DNA of 64,000 nucleotides from contig CM064664.1 in assembly GCA_032717465.1 (NCBI GenBank), forward strand, positions 3,852,634-3,916,633, written 5' to 3'. The notes under the pieces were generated by a model. The model did no database searches, was not told the origin of the DNA, and was given only the letters and a program-made list of their open reading frames with translations. Shown here one piece after another: positions 23,998-34,550 of the stretch (positions are counted from its first letter, which is position 1; every line of letters begins with the position of its first letter). This DNA comes from Coenobita brevimanus (lineage: Eukaryota > Arthropoda > Malacostraca > Decapoda > Coenobitidae). The translations under genes and the position numbers were made by a program.

Positions 23998-24174
23998 GAG
24001 GATGTGTCCGGACGGGGTTAGAAGGTGGTCACCCTGTCGGCACAGCTTGGGGAATAGGTGAGCAGGGATCCAGGGGGGCCGTTCCTTGTGGTGCCAAAGT
24101 TGTAGGAGGTCGGCGTCCGGTTGTACCGCGTGGATGGGGAGGCGGGAGAGGGCATCTGCATTGGTGTGGAGCTT

Positions 24175-24525
24175 TCAGGGTCTGTATGAAATCACGTACT
24201 GAAACTCCTCTAGGGTGTCACGCCACCGGACGAGTTGGGCATTATGGGAGTCTGATTGGCACAACCACTGGAGTGATTGGTGGTCGGTGATTATCGTGAC
24301 TTGGGTCCCGGAAAGATAAGCCCTAAAATATTGGAGGGCCCAGATTATGCCGAGGCATTCTCGCTTGGTGGCGGCATAATTTTTTTCGGCTGGGTTCACA
24401 GTGTGGCTGGCACAGGCGATGATGTGTTTCCGGCCGGCCTGTACAGGGGCTAGGACAGCGCCTATTGAGGTAAGGGATACATCCGTGTAGAGGCGAAAAG
24501 GGAGGGCATAGTTGGGGAAGGCCAC
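24175..24525 (-). pseudogene. pol: RNase H domain of the Gypsy element
   Basis: Degrades the RNA strand of the RNA-DNA hybrid during reverse transcription. It reads PFRLYTDVSLTSIGAVLA (catalytic Asp in YTDVS, where YTDAS is usual), then AEKNYAATKRECLGIIWALQ (Glu), then IITDHQSLQWLC (Asp). It is separated by a stop and frame change near 24530-24870 from the reverse transcriptase upstream. Confidence 0.85.
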
Positions 24526-24867
24526 GATGGGGGCCGAGACAAGCTTGTCTTTTAGCTGTTAAAAAGCAGCTCGCCGATCCTCGGTCCAGAGGAAAGGTTC
24601 CCCTTTTCATGTCAAGTCATGAAGAGGCTTAGCGATCTGCGCGAATCCCTTCACGAAGCGACGGTAATAGGACGTGAGTCCCAGGAAGACGCGGACGCCG
24701 TGGAGATCCTGTGGAGGTGGTATGTCCGCTATGGCATGGAGCTTGTCGGGATCTGGGGAAATTCCTGCTTGGGAAATAGTATGTCCTAGGAACGAGACAG
24801 TCCTAGCGGCCAGGACACATTTAGAAGGATGTAGCTTGAGGCCTGCCTGGCGAATTCTGGTGAAAAC

Positions 24868-26355
24868 TCAATGGAGGCGCTGTAAGTGGTCGGCCCAGGT
24901 CTGGCTAAAAACAATGACGTCGTCAAGATAAGCCAAACATATTTCCCAAGTGAGGCAGCTCAAGACAGATTCCATTAGTCTGGAGAAAGTGGCAAGGGCG
25001 TTGCAGAGGCCGAATGGCAGAACACTGAATTCATAATGTTTCCCATTACTGGTGGAAAAGGTCGTCTTGCCTCGATGGTCCGGGTGGACGGGGACCTGCC
25101 AGTATCCAGACTGGAGGTCGAGGGTAGAAAACCAAGACGCCCCGTAGAGGGAGTCTAGGGAATCGTCAATGCGGGGGAGGGAGGTGGCATCTTTAATGGT
25201 GACGTCGTTCACACAGAAGTAGTCAATGCAAAACCGCATCGTGCTGTCTTTCTTTTTTACTAGAACGACGGGGGAGGACCACGGGCTGGTGGAGGGGGAG
25301 ATAACACCTGCCTCTTCCATTTCACGCACCTGGAGGTCCTCCTCTTCTCTCTGTCGGCGGTTCTTGCATCGGGAAGGTTGTCGTATAGGTGGGCCTGTTG
25401 TATGGATTTCGTGCAACAGGTACGTAGTATGCCCTATGTATGCTGGTCCTGTCACAAACAAATCCTGGAAATCCAGGAGGAGGCGGCGTAAGGTGTCTGA
25501 CTGCTGGTTGGAGAGATGGTCAGGGATGGGGGGTAGAGGGGTGGGGAGGTGGGAGGAGGATGGGGCACAGGGCTCGGCTTCCTCCATCTCTCCGAGGATA
25601 AGCCCTTTGAGGAGGGTGAGAGGGGACGGGGCGAGATTGGTGATGCGGATGGCGGTGTGGTGGGGAGGGAGGAAGGTGGGGGACACAAGGCAGGCAGAAA
25701 GGGGTCCGGAGGGGAGGAGGGGGGAGAACAAAACAGATGGACCTGAGGGCCTGTTAAGGGGCACCCATGCCTCATGGTGGGAGGGGATGGTAACGGCGGC
25801 GGAGATGGTGGCAGGGAAAGAGGGGGCAGGAGTGGGGTGGAAAGGCACGGGAGGGGGAGGAGAGGGAGGTGGAACAAGAGGGGAAGAGGGGGGGCACTGG
25901 GGGGAGGAAGAGGGCGAATTCTCCGGCCGGGCCTGCGGCGTGCATGTGCAAACAGCTGGGGTGGAACGGGGTGGGGGACGGAACTGGAGTTGTCGGTGGC
26001 AACAGTCGATCGTGGCTCCGAGTTTTTGGAGCAAGTCTAGCCCTAAATACCCGTCATAACTCCGGCAGGAGGAATAAAAAATGATGAATGGATGTTGGGT
26101 GGACACTGGCTGGTGGGTGTCGACCCGTAGGGCCCGAGTTTCCCCACGGATGGGCAGGGGGCCATCCCCCGCATCCAAAAGGTGAGTGGTAGTAGGGCGG
26201 AGTGGGCCAAACCGCAATTTGTAGCGGGAGAAATAGTGGCTGTAAAGGCAGGACCTGGCCGCTCCCATATTGACTAGTAGTCTGGCCTTCATGCCGTTTA
26301 TTTTCATCTTGTGGTATACTGGGGGGTGATACTTAGGGGTGATGGCCCCCGCCAC
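24868..26355 (-). pseudogene. pol: Protease and reverse transcriptase of the Gypsy element
   Basis: About 495 codons. The aspartic protease comes first, but its active site reads LLVNMGAARSCL, with Asn-Met-Gly where Asp-Thr/Ser-Gly is expected. A Pro-rich spacer follows. The reverse transcriptase then runs MEEAGVISPSTSPWSSPVVL, FCIDYFCVND, STLDLQSGYWQVPV, VLPFGLCNALATFSRLM, and the catalytic box AYLDDVIVFS. The fingers, palm and both catalytic Asp residues of YLDD are present. The frame is lost after about 24868, before the connection to RNase H. Confidence 0.88.
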
Positions 26356-26378
26356 CGTGGGTTGGTGCGGGGGCGGGC

Positions 26379-27203
26379 CTAAAAATCCAGCTGGCTAGGG
26401 CTCTCGCTCTCCTGTTCCTGCTCTAGTTCTCCTGGATGGGGCTTGTCCACAGGCGTCAGCTCGTCCCCTGGGGCCTCGCCTTCTAAGGCGGACACTTTAA
26501 GCGAACCCGGGGCTGTGATTCTGCGGCAAGCAGCTTTAAGCTGGTCCCGTATGTCATGAATGGGGCAGCGGGAGTTGCAGGCTGTGAATTCCCACGGGTT
26601 GATAAGAATTAGGTTCGGGTTTTCTCGCGGGGCGGGGCGCCGACGGGAGGGGTGTGCCCTGGGCGGGCTAGGCATCGGGGCCAGGCTGGTGTGAGGCAGA
26701 GGTGGACGCGGTGTGGCTGGGGGAGCCGGGGGTCGGGTGGGGAATTTCTTAACAAAATTAATTTGTTGTGGAGAAGGGCCGGTGGTCAGGAGGCGCTGCA
26801 TCAGCTGTATATCTCTATCCATGTCTCCTGTTGGGTCATGGATAGTGATGTGTTGTTGCACAACTCTTGGGAGTACTCTGAGCATAGTATTAAATGTATG
26901 CTGATCCCGGGTTTCCTCATCTGTCTCCGGGTAGGCAGCAGTAACCAGGCGTCTTGCCTGTATCAGGGTATTATCTAAATCCCCGTCGAATGAAAAAGTA
27001 TCCAATTTGGATAGAGCCACTACTATCCCTAATGATGGGGTGATGGCTTGTACAGTGAACTTTGTAAAGTTCTGCCAGGTGAGTTCTGGGACGATTTTTG
27101 GCACTATGTCCGCTGCCGCTTTACCCAATAGTGGTAGTGTGACTGCAATTTTTTGTTGGTCATTTTCAAAGCCAATATCCAGTAAGAGTTTAATTATTGC
27201 CAT
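26379..27203 (-). CDS. gag: Gag-like protein of the Gypsy element
   Basis: About 274 residues, ending just upstream of the protease frame. It contains ITPSLGIVVALSKLDTFSFD and a helical stretch (YPETDEETRDQHTFNTMLRV) typical of the alpha-helical capsid half. A Pro/Arg-rich region follows, and then CNSRCPIHDIRDQLKAACRR, which is not a normal CCHC knuckle. A GAG call rests mainly on position between primer site and protease. The true start may lie upstream, up to about 27270. Confidence 0.65.
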   Translation of the reverse strand: MAIIKLLLDIGFENDQQKIAVTLPLLGKAAADIVPKIVPELTWQNFTKFTVQAITPSLGIVVALSKLDTFSFDGDLDNTLIQARRLVTAAYPETDEETRDQHTFNTMLRVLPRVVQQHITIHDPTGDMDRDIQLMQRLLTTGPSPQQINFVKKFPTRPPAPPATPRPPLPHTSLAPMPSPPRAHPSRRRPAPRENPNLILINPWEFTACNSRCPIHDIRDQLKAACRRITAPGSLKVSALEGEAPGDELTPVDKPHPGELEQEQESESPSQLDF

Positions 27204-27314
27204 ATATTGTGTATATCATACTGGTCGGGGTCAAACTTGGGTAACTGAACGTGCGGTTTGGTTGCCATTTTGCCAAATATTTCCTGATTACTTCTCTCTT
27301 ACGCCCGGGTCTAG

Positions 27315-27332
27315 AACCACCGTTGGCCACCA
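27315..27332 (-). other. Primer-binding site of the Gypsy element
   Basis: One base after the 5' LTR on the coding strand comes TGGTGGCCAACGGTGGTT. It begins with the TGG that pairs with a tRNA CCA end. The tRNA species was not identified. Confidence 0.6.
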
Positions 27333-27333
27333 G

Positions 27334-29565
27334 TGTAATGCTAGGTGAAATTAGGCTCGACTTCTCGTTCCTATTTCACCTAACGTGGAGCGGGGTCTTC
27401 TTTCGAGACCGGAGCTTAGTGCAATAAAGAGAGGCAGGACACAAAAACTCTAGGCAACAACCTTTACACGTATATTACCACAGTCAGACACAGGACAAAT
27501 CAGCAGATATTACAACACAATATATAGCAATATAAAACCTTATCTAGGATATGTGTATCTCGCATGATCCTTGCTTCTCTGATAGTAATGACAACACAAT
27601 CAATCCTAGTGTATCAGGAGTGCAGTAAATATAGGCGCGTGCGGGGGCACGGGAAGGGGGTTGAGTCTCACTAGGAGGAGATAGGGGAGGTGCGAGGAGT
27701 GACTTGTGATGGCTAGGGGAAAGTTATGGTAATACTGGAGGGCGGCAGATATTAGCCGTGAAGTTTATATGGTTTCCACTAGCCAAAAGACTTTGGTAAT
27801 TGATTTTATTTTTGATTTACACTTACTCGAGATATTGGAGTGAGAGAGGGTGATAAACAAGATTTATGGGTAGCGTTGGGGAGGGAGAAAATACCATTAA
27901 TACTTCCTTTCACAATATTCCTTCACAGTAATGGGGGTATGTCTTTATAGGGGAATCTCCCGGTGGCACAGGCTTATTAACTGTATAACAGGGATGTCAC
28001 TCACACGTATAGTCAATCAGATCTTGTTCCACACTCTCGTCCTTTAATTTCTCACTGTGATCTTATTTACCCCGATATTCACTATATGAAATCACTGCAC
28101 AATACTTACATTAGGGGAAATCACACTTAACCTAAATCACTTGTGCTACAATATCACACGTACTCATCAGGGGTATAGGCAGGAACATGTTGTTGGCGAT
28201 CCCGCCGGGCTAGGGGCATCGCCAATGCGAGGCGTGCCGAGAGGGCACGGGATAACTCGTAAGGGCGTCCTCTCACGTCCTGGGCTTCCCGTGGCTTCCG
28301 GGCTTGGCTCAGGCATGTGGCCCTCGGGACTAGGGCCGAATAGCTCCAGGAACCTCTGTGCTAAGTCCCGGCGTCGTGGGGGGGTAGAGAGATCACGCCT
28401 GGGTGTCCTGGGAAGGACCGGGAGAGACTGTGGGCTGCGGTCTCCAGCATCTAGGGGCGCTGACAGGGGAGGGCTGCGGCAGCAACTTCCACTGTGGTTC
28501 GTCAGGTGCGTTTGCTCTAGGGCCCGGCATAGGGAACAGAGACCAGGGGAGGCTGTGAGGCCTGTCTGGGTCACTCCGGGACAGGAAGCCTGGGCTCTAG
28601 TCTCCTGTTGTAGGGACGTCTCTCTCTTTCCCTCTCTCTGCACACCCTCGGAGCGACAATAGATCGTCTCAAGAGGAACGGAGCGACAATAGGTCGTCTC
28701 TACCAAGACACTCTCAGAGCATCCATAGATCGTCTCACGAGGATGGGAGCGACCATAGATCGTCTCTACCGGAACACTTTCGGAGCGGCCATAGATCATC
28801 TCACAAGGATGGGAGCGACCATAGATCGTTTCTCCTGGAGCACTTTCGGAGCGACCATAGATCGTCTCACGAGGATGGGAGCGACCATAGATCGTCTCTA
28901 CCGGAACACTTTCGGAGCGACCATAGATCGTCTCTACCGGAACACTTTCGGAGCGACCATAGATCATCTCACGAGGATGGGAGCGACCATAGATCGTCTC
29001 TTCCGTAGCACTTTCGGAGCGACCATAGATCGTCTCACGAGGATGGGAGCGACCATAGATCGTCTCTACCGGAACACTTTTGGAACGACCATAGATCGTC
29101 TCATGAGGATGGGAGCGACCATAGATCGTCTCCCGAGGATGGGAGCGACCATAGATCGTCTCCCGAGGATGGGAGCGACCATAGATCGTCTCCCGAGGAT
29201 GGGAGCGACCATAGATCGTCTCACGAGGATGGGAGCGACCATAGATCGTCTCTACCAGAGGGGCGCCGTCTGGAGTGTCTTTTCCTACTCCACCCCTAGC
29301 TGACTCAACAATTCCACTCCACGAAGGTAGTTTCTTTCTCCTACGGCTGCGACGGCGTGGTGGCTGCATGACACAAGGGCGCACAGCCCGGGCTGACATA
29401 TGTTGCTGTTGCCGGGAGTGGTGGTGACTGGTGGTGGCTACCCCGTGGGGTCCGTGTGGAGGTGTCAGCGCATCGTCGGGCATACTAAGCTGTGTTTGGC
29501 TCTCCCTGTCGTCGGGGGTACTATGGTATTTTTCGGGGGTACTGTTCTTTAAGCCACGCATTTTA
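27334..29565 (-). repeat. 5' LTR of the PR-RT-RH-INT Gypsy element
   Basis: Direct repeat of 19872-22104, with the same ends TGTAATG and CATTTTA in plus orientation. It contains the second minisatellite array. Confidence 0.9.
28651..29262. repeat. LTR minisatellite, second array, about 19 units
   Basis: Same 30-bp and 36-bp units as at 21183-21800, but in a different order: the doubled long unit sits earlier, and six short units close the array. Total length is about 612 against 618 bases. Confidence 0.93.
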
Positions 29566-29570
29566 TGTGT

Positions 29571-30520
29571 ATTTTAGCATGCTTTAAAGAAGTAAGCAGT
29601 TCCACTGAAAATAATGTACTGAATGATTGCTTAGTTGGTGAATCAGCCATATTAATCCAAACAAACGGCAGTCCGGTACGACACTATAACCATAGCAAAA
29701 TACAAGGAGTTGAAGTGTAAACTTACTAAACTGTGCAATGGAGCCAGAGACACATTTAAAAGTATTATTGATGTTAGACTTTAGTTATTAAGATGATCAA
29801 GATGTCTAACAGGTCCGTATTGTTATGAAAAGTCATACGTCAGGCAGGGCAGCATATCGAAAGATTTGCCGAACCTGCGGCTGCATATCTACTTTCTTTT
29901 GTGGATACTAACGAATGACAAATATTCTAATCACTGTTATCCTGTTTTATGGATGGTTCTAGTAAAATTGTCTAGGTTTCATCTCTATGTTATGTTTACA
30001 GAGATGAGTATACTGACGAAAGCTGAGTTTACACAATGAAAACTATAATACATTATATATAATCAAAAGGCTCCCATATTGTCACTTTTTTTGTAGCATA
30101 GCATGCCAGCTTAGTAATATGATGAGTAAAATCTGTTTTGGGGTGTTTTACTTTGTCAAAATTAAAAAGAAATTACGCACTGGCTTCTTTTTCAATGCCT
30201 ACCCCGCATCAGAGCTGGGCGAAGGAAACGAACCTAGTGGCAGATTTCTGAAACAAGATCTGGTGAAGAATCTAATTAGGCTCGTGGCTCTTAGTGAAAA
30301 AAATGTTCGGAAATATTGTTAATTTTTTCATGCCAACTGGTGGTGCATTTGTTAGCACATTCAGCTCACAACTTGGGAGAACCTCAGTTTGTTTTTCAGC
30401 ATTGTAATACGGACCTGGATGTAAACTGATACTGCGGGTCATATCCTGTGGAAAAACTGAGACGGGAATAAAAGTTGTCTGCTTTAACCATCCTTGAGCT
30501 GTTAATAGACAGATCTAAAG
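29571..30520. other. Unassigned AT-rich DNA
   Basis: No gene assigned. The plus strand at 30180-30320 carries the LKQDLVKNLI segment that echoes the minus-strand piece near 19560. No other motif was recognised. Confidence 0.45.
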
Positions 30521-30524
30521 TTCG

Positions 30525-31070
30525 TATTCTGGGAGCTCCCTAACACCTCCTCTTATCACTTTAAATAGGGATATTAGTGGTTAATATATATTTTTGTTTA
30601 CATTATTTATGCTGGGTATGGCGATACTGGAAGTATTTTTGTAACAGAAGAGGACAGAAAATGTAACAAATAAATTAAATCACCTCGGGCAGTGGTTTCC
30701 AACCTTTTCTAATTTCCCCCCCCCCTCCTCATTGAATGACACGTTCCCTTCGTCCCCCTTCCTCAAATACTGTATTTTACTGGCATAGTTGGCACATATC
30801 AATAAATATCACAGAGTCTTAATCTTTGAAATTGTTTATATATTCAGATAACTAGAGTAGAGTTCATATTCATATCTGAAATATTTTCTCCATATTTTGA
30901 AATTACTGAATTCCATCATATTTCATAGTTTTCAAATATAATTACCCTCTTTATGAATCCTTCGCGCCCCCCCAGGCAGCCCTTCGTGCCACCCTAGGGG
31001 GGCGCGCTGCACAGGTTGCAAACCATTGGTCAAGGGAAAGATGGTAAGGAGCTGCCTCAGCCGACGAGAT
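30525..31070. mobile_element. MITE of the GGAAGCTCCC family, copy 2, interrupted
   Basis: The left end reads GGGAGCTCCCTAACACCTC and the interior matches copies 3 and 4 ('gttaatat', 'ttatgctgggtat', 'cagaagaggacag'). The right end, 'taaggagctgcctcagccgacgag', lies about 500 bases away because a hAT-like MITE is inserted between. Without that insert the element would be about 205 bp. Confidence 0.65.
30690..31028. mobile_element. hAT-like MITE nested in the preceding MITE
   Basis: The left end CAGTGGTTTCCAACCTTTT faces the right end, which reverse-complements to CAATGGTTTGCAACCTGTG. This style is common to hAT-family non-autonomous elements. The candidate 8-base flanks (acctcggg and gtcaaggg) match at only about half the positions, so the target duplication is decayed or misplaced. 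Confidence 0.65.
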
Positions 31071-31209
31071 GCGGGCCTCAGTCGTTTAAACATTTCATCG
31101 CGGTACCGTCTTAAATTAGCTTTCCTGCTGGCAGTTAATATTATTTTGGGAGAGACCACTAGTAGAGGTGAAGTTAATGAAGACTATATTTCACTCTCCC
31201 AGGGTCACG

Positions 31210-31419
31210 TTCTCGTCAGGTAAGGAAGCTCCCTCACACCTGTTCCTTAGAGATTTGTTTTTGGACAAGGCTGGTTAATATCAGTTTGTATTTAATTTGT
31301 GCTGGGAATAATAGTATTTTAATTATTTTAATGAGCAGAGGAGGACAGTAAAAAGTATCCCGATAAGTAAAATAGATCGTCAAGGAACAGCAGTTACGGA
31401 ACTCCTAAACCGACGAAAA
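31210..31419. mobile_element. MITE of the GGAAGCTCCC family, copy 3
   Basis: Left end TTCTCGTCAGGTAAGGAAGC. The right end reverse-complements to TTTTCGTCGGTTTAGGAGTT. About 210 bp, non-coding, with the family interior 'gctggttaatatcag' and 'agaggaggacagta'. Confidence 0.7.
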
Positions 31420-31475
31420 TACAAACACCAATCCGAAAAGTTTATCCTATTGTGAAAAGAATTATCTGGAGGTTC

Positions 31476-31481
<6 letters not shown>

Positions 31482-31564
<83 letters not shown>
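31482..31564. repeat. (AT)n microsatellite, left flank of Gypsy insertion
   Basis: About 83 bases of AT. The Gypsy element begins directly at its right edge, and an AT run resumes at 37943, so the element sits inside one AT tract. Confidence 0.95.
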
Positions 31565-31568
<4 letters not shown>

Positions 31569-32357
31569 ACGGAACAGAGAAAGATAACGTACACTTTAAG
31601 TGAGAATACGAAGAGTCACTACTGTCCCGTAAAGTTCCAGGTTCAAAACAAAAGAGTTAGGTAAAATTACAAGTTAAAGTTTAATGCTCAAACTAACAAC
31701 AAAACATTCAGGACTCATAAGGATAATATAATGGCAAAAACAGGTTAAATATATGGTTAACTGCAATAGCCTCTATTAACACGAAGTTAGCAAGAGTAAA
31801 TTTATCTAAGTCAGCCCTGATAAAATGAGATACCAGATAATACTCAGTGAATGCGAGATATATTATTACAGATACAAATTATTATTAATGATGGCTGATA
31901 GTAAAACTTTACATAAATTACAAAAAAAACTCACTAGGCCTACAAATCAACACCTTATGCTATACAGTACAAGGAAAAAATGCAATAACAGTTATACTCA
32001 AATTACACACAAGCTGCTGGATGTTTGGAGATTTCTTGAGCACTCACAATAATAATAACTGTACAGGGGAGGACAGAGATGTGAGCAAAATGAGGAGCAG
32101 ATCTAAGTGGCAATGATGCAGAGACTGAGCTCATTATATAGGGGCCAGCAGAGCCTGATACAACTTGTAAGAAGGACGCGCAAATGAAGCCACGGGGACA
32201 AAGAGATGAAAATCCTGCTCTGAACTCCAGAAATGACGACTTACTCTACTATAACGGTAGAAGGGGGGGACTGAGGCAGAACACGCTCGTGATCAAACAT
32301 GCAGTAACTATGCGTTAAAATTACACAAAGGATGATGAAATCATAGGCTATGTAACA
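31565..32357 (-). repeat. 3' LTR of the Gmr1-like Gypsy
   Basis: Nearly identical to 37151-37942. By eye only three substitutions (near 31730, 32025 and 32312) and one single-base indel (near 32010) separate them. Confidence 0.95.
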
Positions 32358-32366
32358 CCTCCCCAC
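32358..32366 (-). other. Polypurine tract of the Gmr1-like Gypsy
   Basis: On the coding strand GTGGGGAGG lies directly before the 3' LTR start TGTTACATAG. Confidence 0.7.
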
Positions 32367-32418
32367 AAAGAAAAAGAAATTTACAAAGGAAATTTCTTAT
32401 TACTCTAAAACAATCTGT

Positions 32419-33345
32419 CTAAAGTCTAGATAAGCAATCTGCAATAACATTTTCTTTCCCCTTGACATGTTGTATGTTTAATGAATACTCCTGAAGAAGT
32501 AGACTCCATCTTGTCAATCTCTGATTTTTATCTTTAAACTTACTAAGGAATTTCAGTGGGTTATGATCGGTATAAATGACTATGGGGTCAAAACCAGAAC
32601 ACAAATAAAATGAAAAATGCTGTAAACCCAAAATCAAGGCCAAAAGCTCTTTCTCAATAGTTGAGTAGTTCTTTTGAGGTGGAGTGAACTTCTTACTGTA
32701 ATAAGATACAGGGTGTTCAATACCCTGATCATCCTCTTGCAGCAAAACAGCTCCAGCTCCTGTATCACTTGCATCAACAGCCATCTTAAAAGGCTTAGCA
32801 AAATTTGGAGTAGTGAGCACTGGCTGACTTAATAGAATAGCTTTAAGTTTGTTGAAAGAGGATTCACAGTTATCAGTCCAGACAAATTTAACTCCCTTTT
32901 TCAGTAGGTCTGTAAGTGGTGATACAAGAATAGAAAAGTTAAGAACAAATCTCCTGTAATAACCTACCATTCCCAAAAATCTTTGTAGCTCTTTCCTACT
33001 TTTAGGTCTGGGAAGATCACTTATAACCTGAACCTTAGCTCCTGGTGGTGCAACATGTCCATCACCAATTACATACCCAAGGTACTGAACTTTAGCTTGA
33101 CCAAACTCACACTTTGATAAATTAGCTACAAGATTAGCATGAACTAAACGGTCAAGAAATTTACTGACATGGCATAGGTGATCTTTCCAGTTGTCACTGA
33201 AGATTAATACATCATCAATATAAACAACACACCCTGCCAAACCCTCTGTTACAACATTCATGAGCTTCTGAAATGTGGCTGGTGCATTCTTCATACCATA
33301 CGGCATTACAGAACATGCAAAAGCCTTTCCTAGTGTTCCAAACAT
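32419..33345 (-). pseudogene. pol: Reverse transcriptase C-part and RNase H (Gmr1-like Gypsy)
   Basis: About 308 codons. Reverse transcriptase palm: MPYGMKNAPATFQKLM, then VVYIDDVLIFSDNW with both catalytic Asp residues, then thumb text KSRKELQRFLGMVGYYRRFV. RNase H follows: FKMAVDASDTGAGAVLLQ, then YSTIEKELLALILGLQHF, then VIYTDHNPLKFL, ending in NVIADCLSRL. It is separated from the N-terminal part of the same enzyme by a TAG codon where the GYW motif would have Trp, and by a frame change within the next 40 bases. Confidence 0.92.
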
Positions 33346-33380
33346 GAGATCTCCCTAGCACGTTCAGTCATAGGTACTTG

Positions 33381-34550
33381 CTAGTATCCCTTTAACAAAT
33401 CAAACTTACTTATGTACCTAGCCTTTCCGATCTTGTCTATGCAATCTTCCACGCGAGGGAGAGGGTAAGTGTCTGTTTTGGTTATCTGATTAACACGTCT
33501 GTAGTCAATGCAAAGCCTCTGTGACCCACCTGGCTTAGGGACTAGAGTGACAGGAGAACTCCACTCGCTCTGACAGGGCTCAATCATCTTGTGGTCCAAC
33601 AGGTAGCCAAGCTCCTTCTGGATGAGAGGAACTTTCACTGGGTTCACACGGTAAGGAGGCAATTTAATTGGCTTTGCGTCTCCAACATCGACATCATGCA
33701 TCAACACAGTGGTTCTTCCTGGAGTGGCACGGAACACTTGCGGGTACTCCTGCAGTAATGCCGAAAACTCCTGCCTTTCCTTGGGAGGTAGATGAGAAAG
33801 CTTAGTCTGGAGATCATTCATGATATCAGGATTCTTCCCCAAACTATCACTCAGGCTCATGCTGCATGGGAGAGCTTCACTTGCAGACTCGGGTGGAACA
33901 GCTACAGTGCAGACTGGATTATTTTCGTCCCGCCTGTGATATAACTTTAGCATGTTGATGTGACATAGTTGCTTGCTCTTTCTACGATCTGGTGTGGCGA
34001 TGACATAGCTGACATCACTGAGTTTCTTCTCCACGAAATAAGGGCCACTAAACTTGGCTTGAAGAGGTTGCCCATGAACTGGTAGCAGAATCAAAACATG
34101 ATCTCCTGGCTGAAAGTGGCGTAACCTGGACTTCTTGTCATACCAAGTCTTCATCTTCTCCTGAGCAGCTCCTAAATTCTCTCTCGCCAGCTGTAAAGCA
34201 GTGGACAGCCGTTCTTTGAAATTCATCACATACTCCAGCAGGTTGACGTCATCTTCCTCCGACAGCCAGCATTCCTTGAGTAGCTTAAGGGGTCCTCTTA
34301 CTTCATGGCCAAACAGTAGTTCAAAAGGTGAGAAGCCCAGTGATTCATTTGGAGATTCTCTTGCAGCAAACACAACGAATGGAAGACCTTTATCCCAGTC
34401 TTTCTGATGTTCCAAACAGTATTTCTTGAGCATCGATTTGAGTGTTTGATGATATCTCTCCAACGCTCCTTGGGTCTGGGGATGGTAAGCTGAAGACGTG
34501 ATCTGGGTGATGCCCAACTCTTTCAGAGACTGTTTGAAAACGTTTGACAT
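33381..34550 (-). pseudogene. pol: Integrase C-part joined to reverse transcriptase N-part (Gmr1-like Gypsy)
   Basis: About 390 codons in one frame. It starts inside the integrase core (ITSSAYHPQTQGALERYHQT, with the catalytic Glu) and passes the GPY/F-like module (KFSGPYFVEKKLSDVSYVI). It then runs, without a break, into the reverse transcriptase fingers: LPPYRVNPVKVPLIQKELGY, then EWSSPVTLVPKPGG, then LCIDYRRVNQ, then SKFDLLKGY. This single frame directly proves that integrase precedes reverse transcriptase. It ends at a TAG just after KGY. Confidence 0.93.

Larger units (their letters stand above)
19872..29565 (-). mobile_element. Ty3/Gypsy LTR retrotransposon with 2.2 kb LTRs
   Basis: Two direct repeats of 2233 and 2232 bases flank a 5.2 kb interior that encodes gag, protease, reverse transcriptase, RNase H and integrase in the standard Gypsy order on the minus strand. 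TGTGT on both sides (19867-19871 and 29566-29570) fits a 5-bp target duplication. The LTR ends on the coding strand are TAAAATG and CATTACA, so the 5' end lacks the usual TG. LTR copies differ by scattered substitutions, a 4-base indel near 27426 and rearranged minisatellite units, so insertion is not very recent. The coding region is broken in several places. Confidence 0.92.

Noticed and set aside
25226..26084. Gly/Arg-rich frames on the plus strand
   Set aside because: Antisense to the protease-reverse transcriptase spacer of the Gypsy element.
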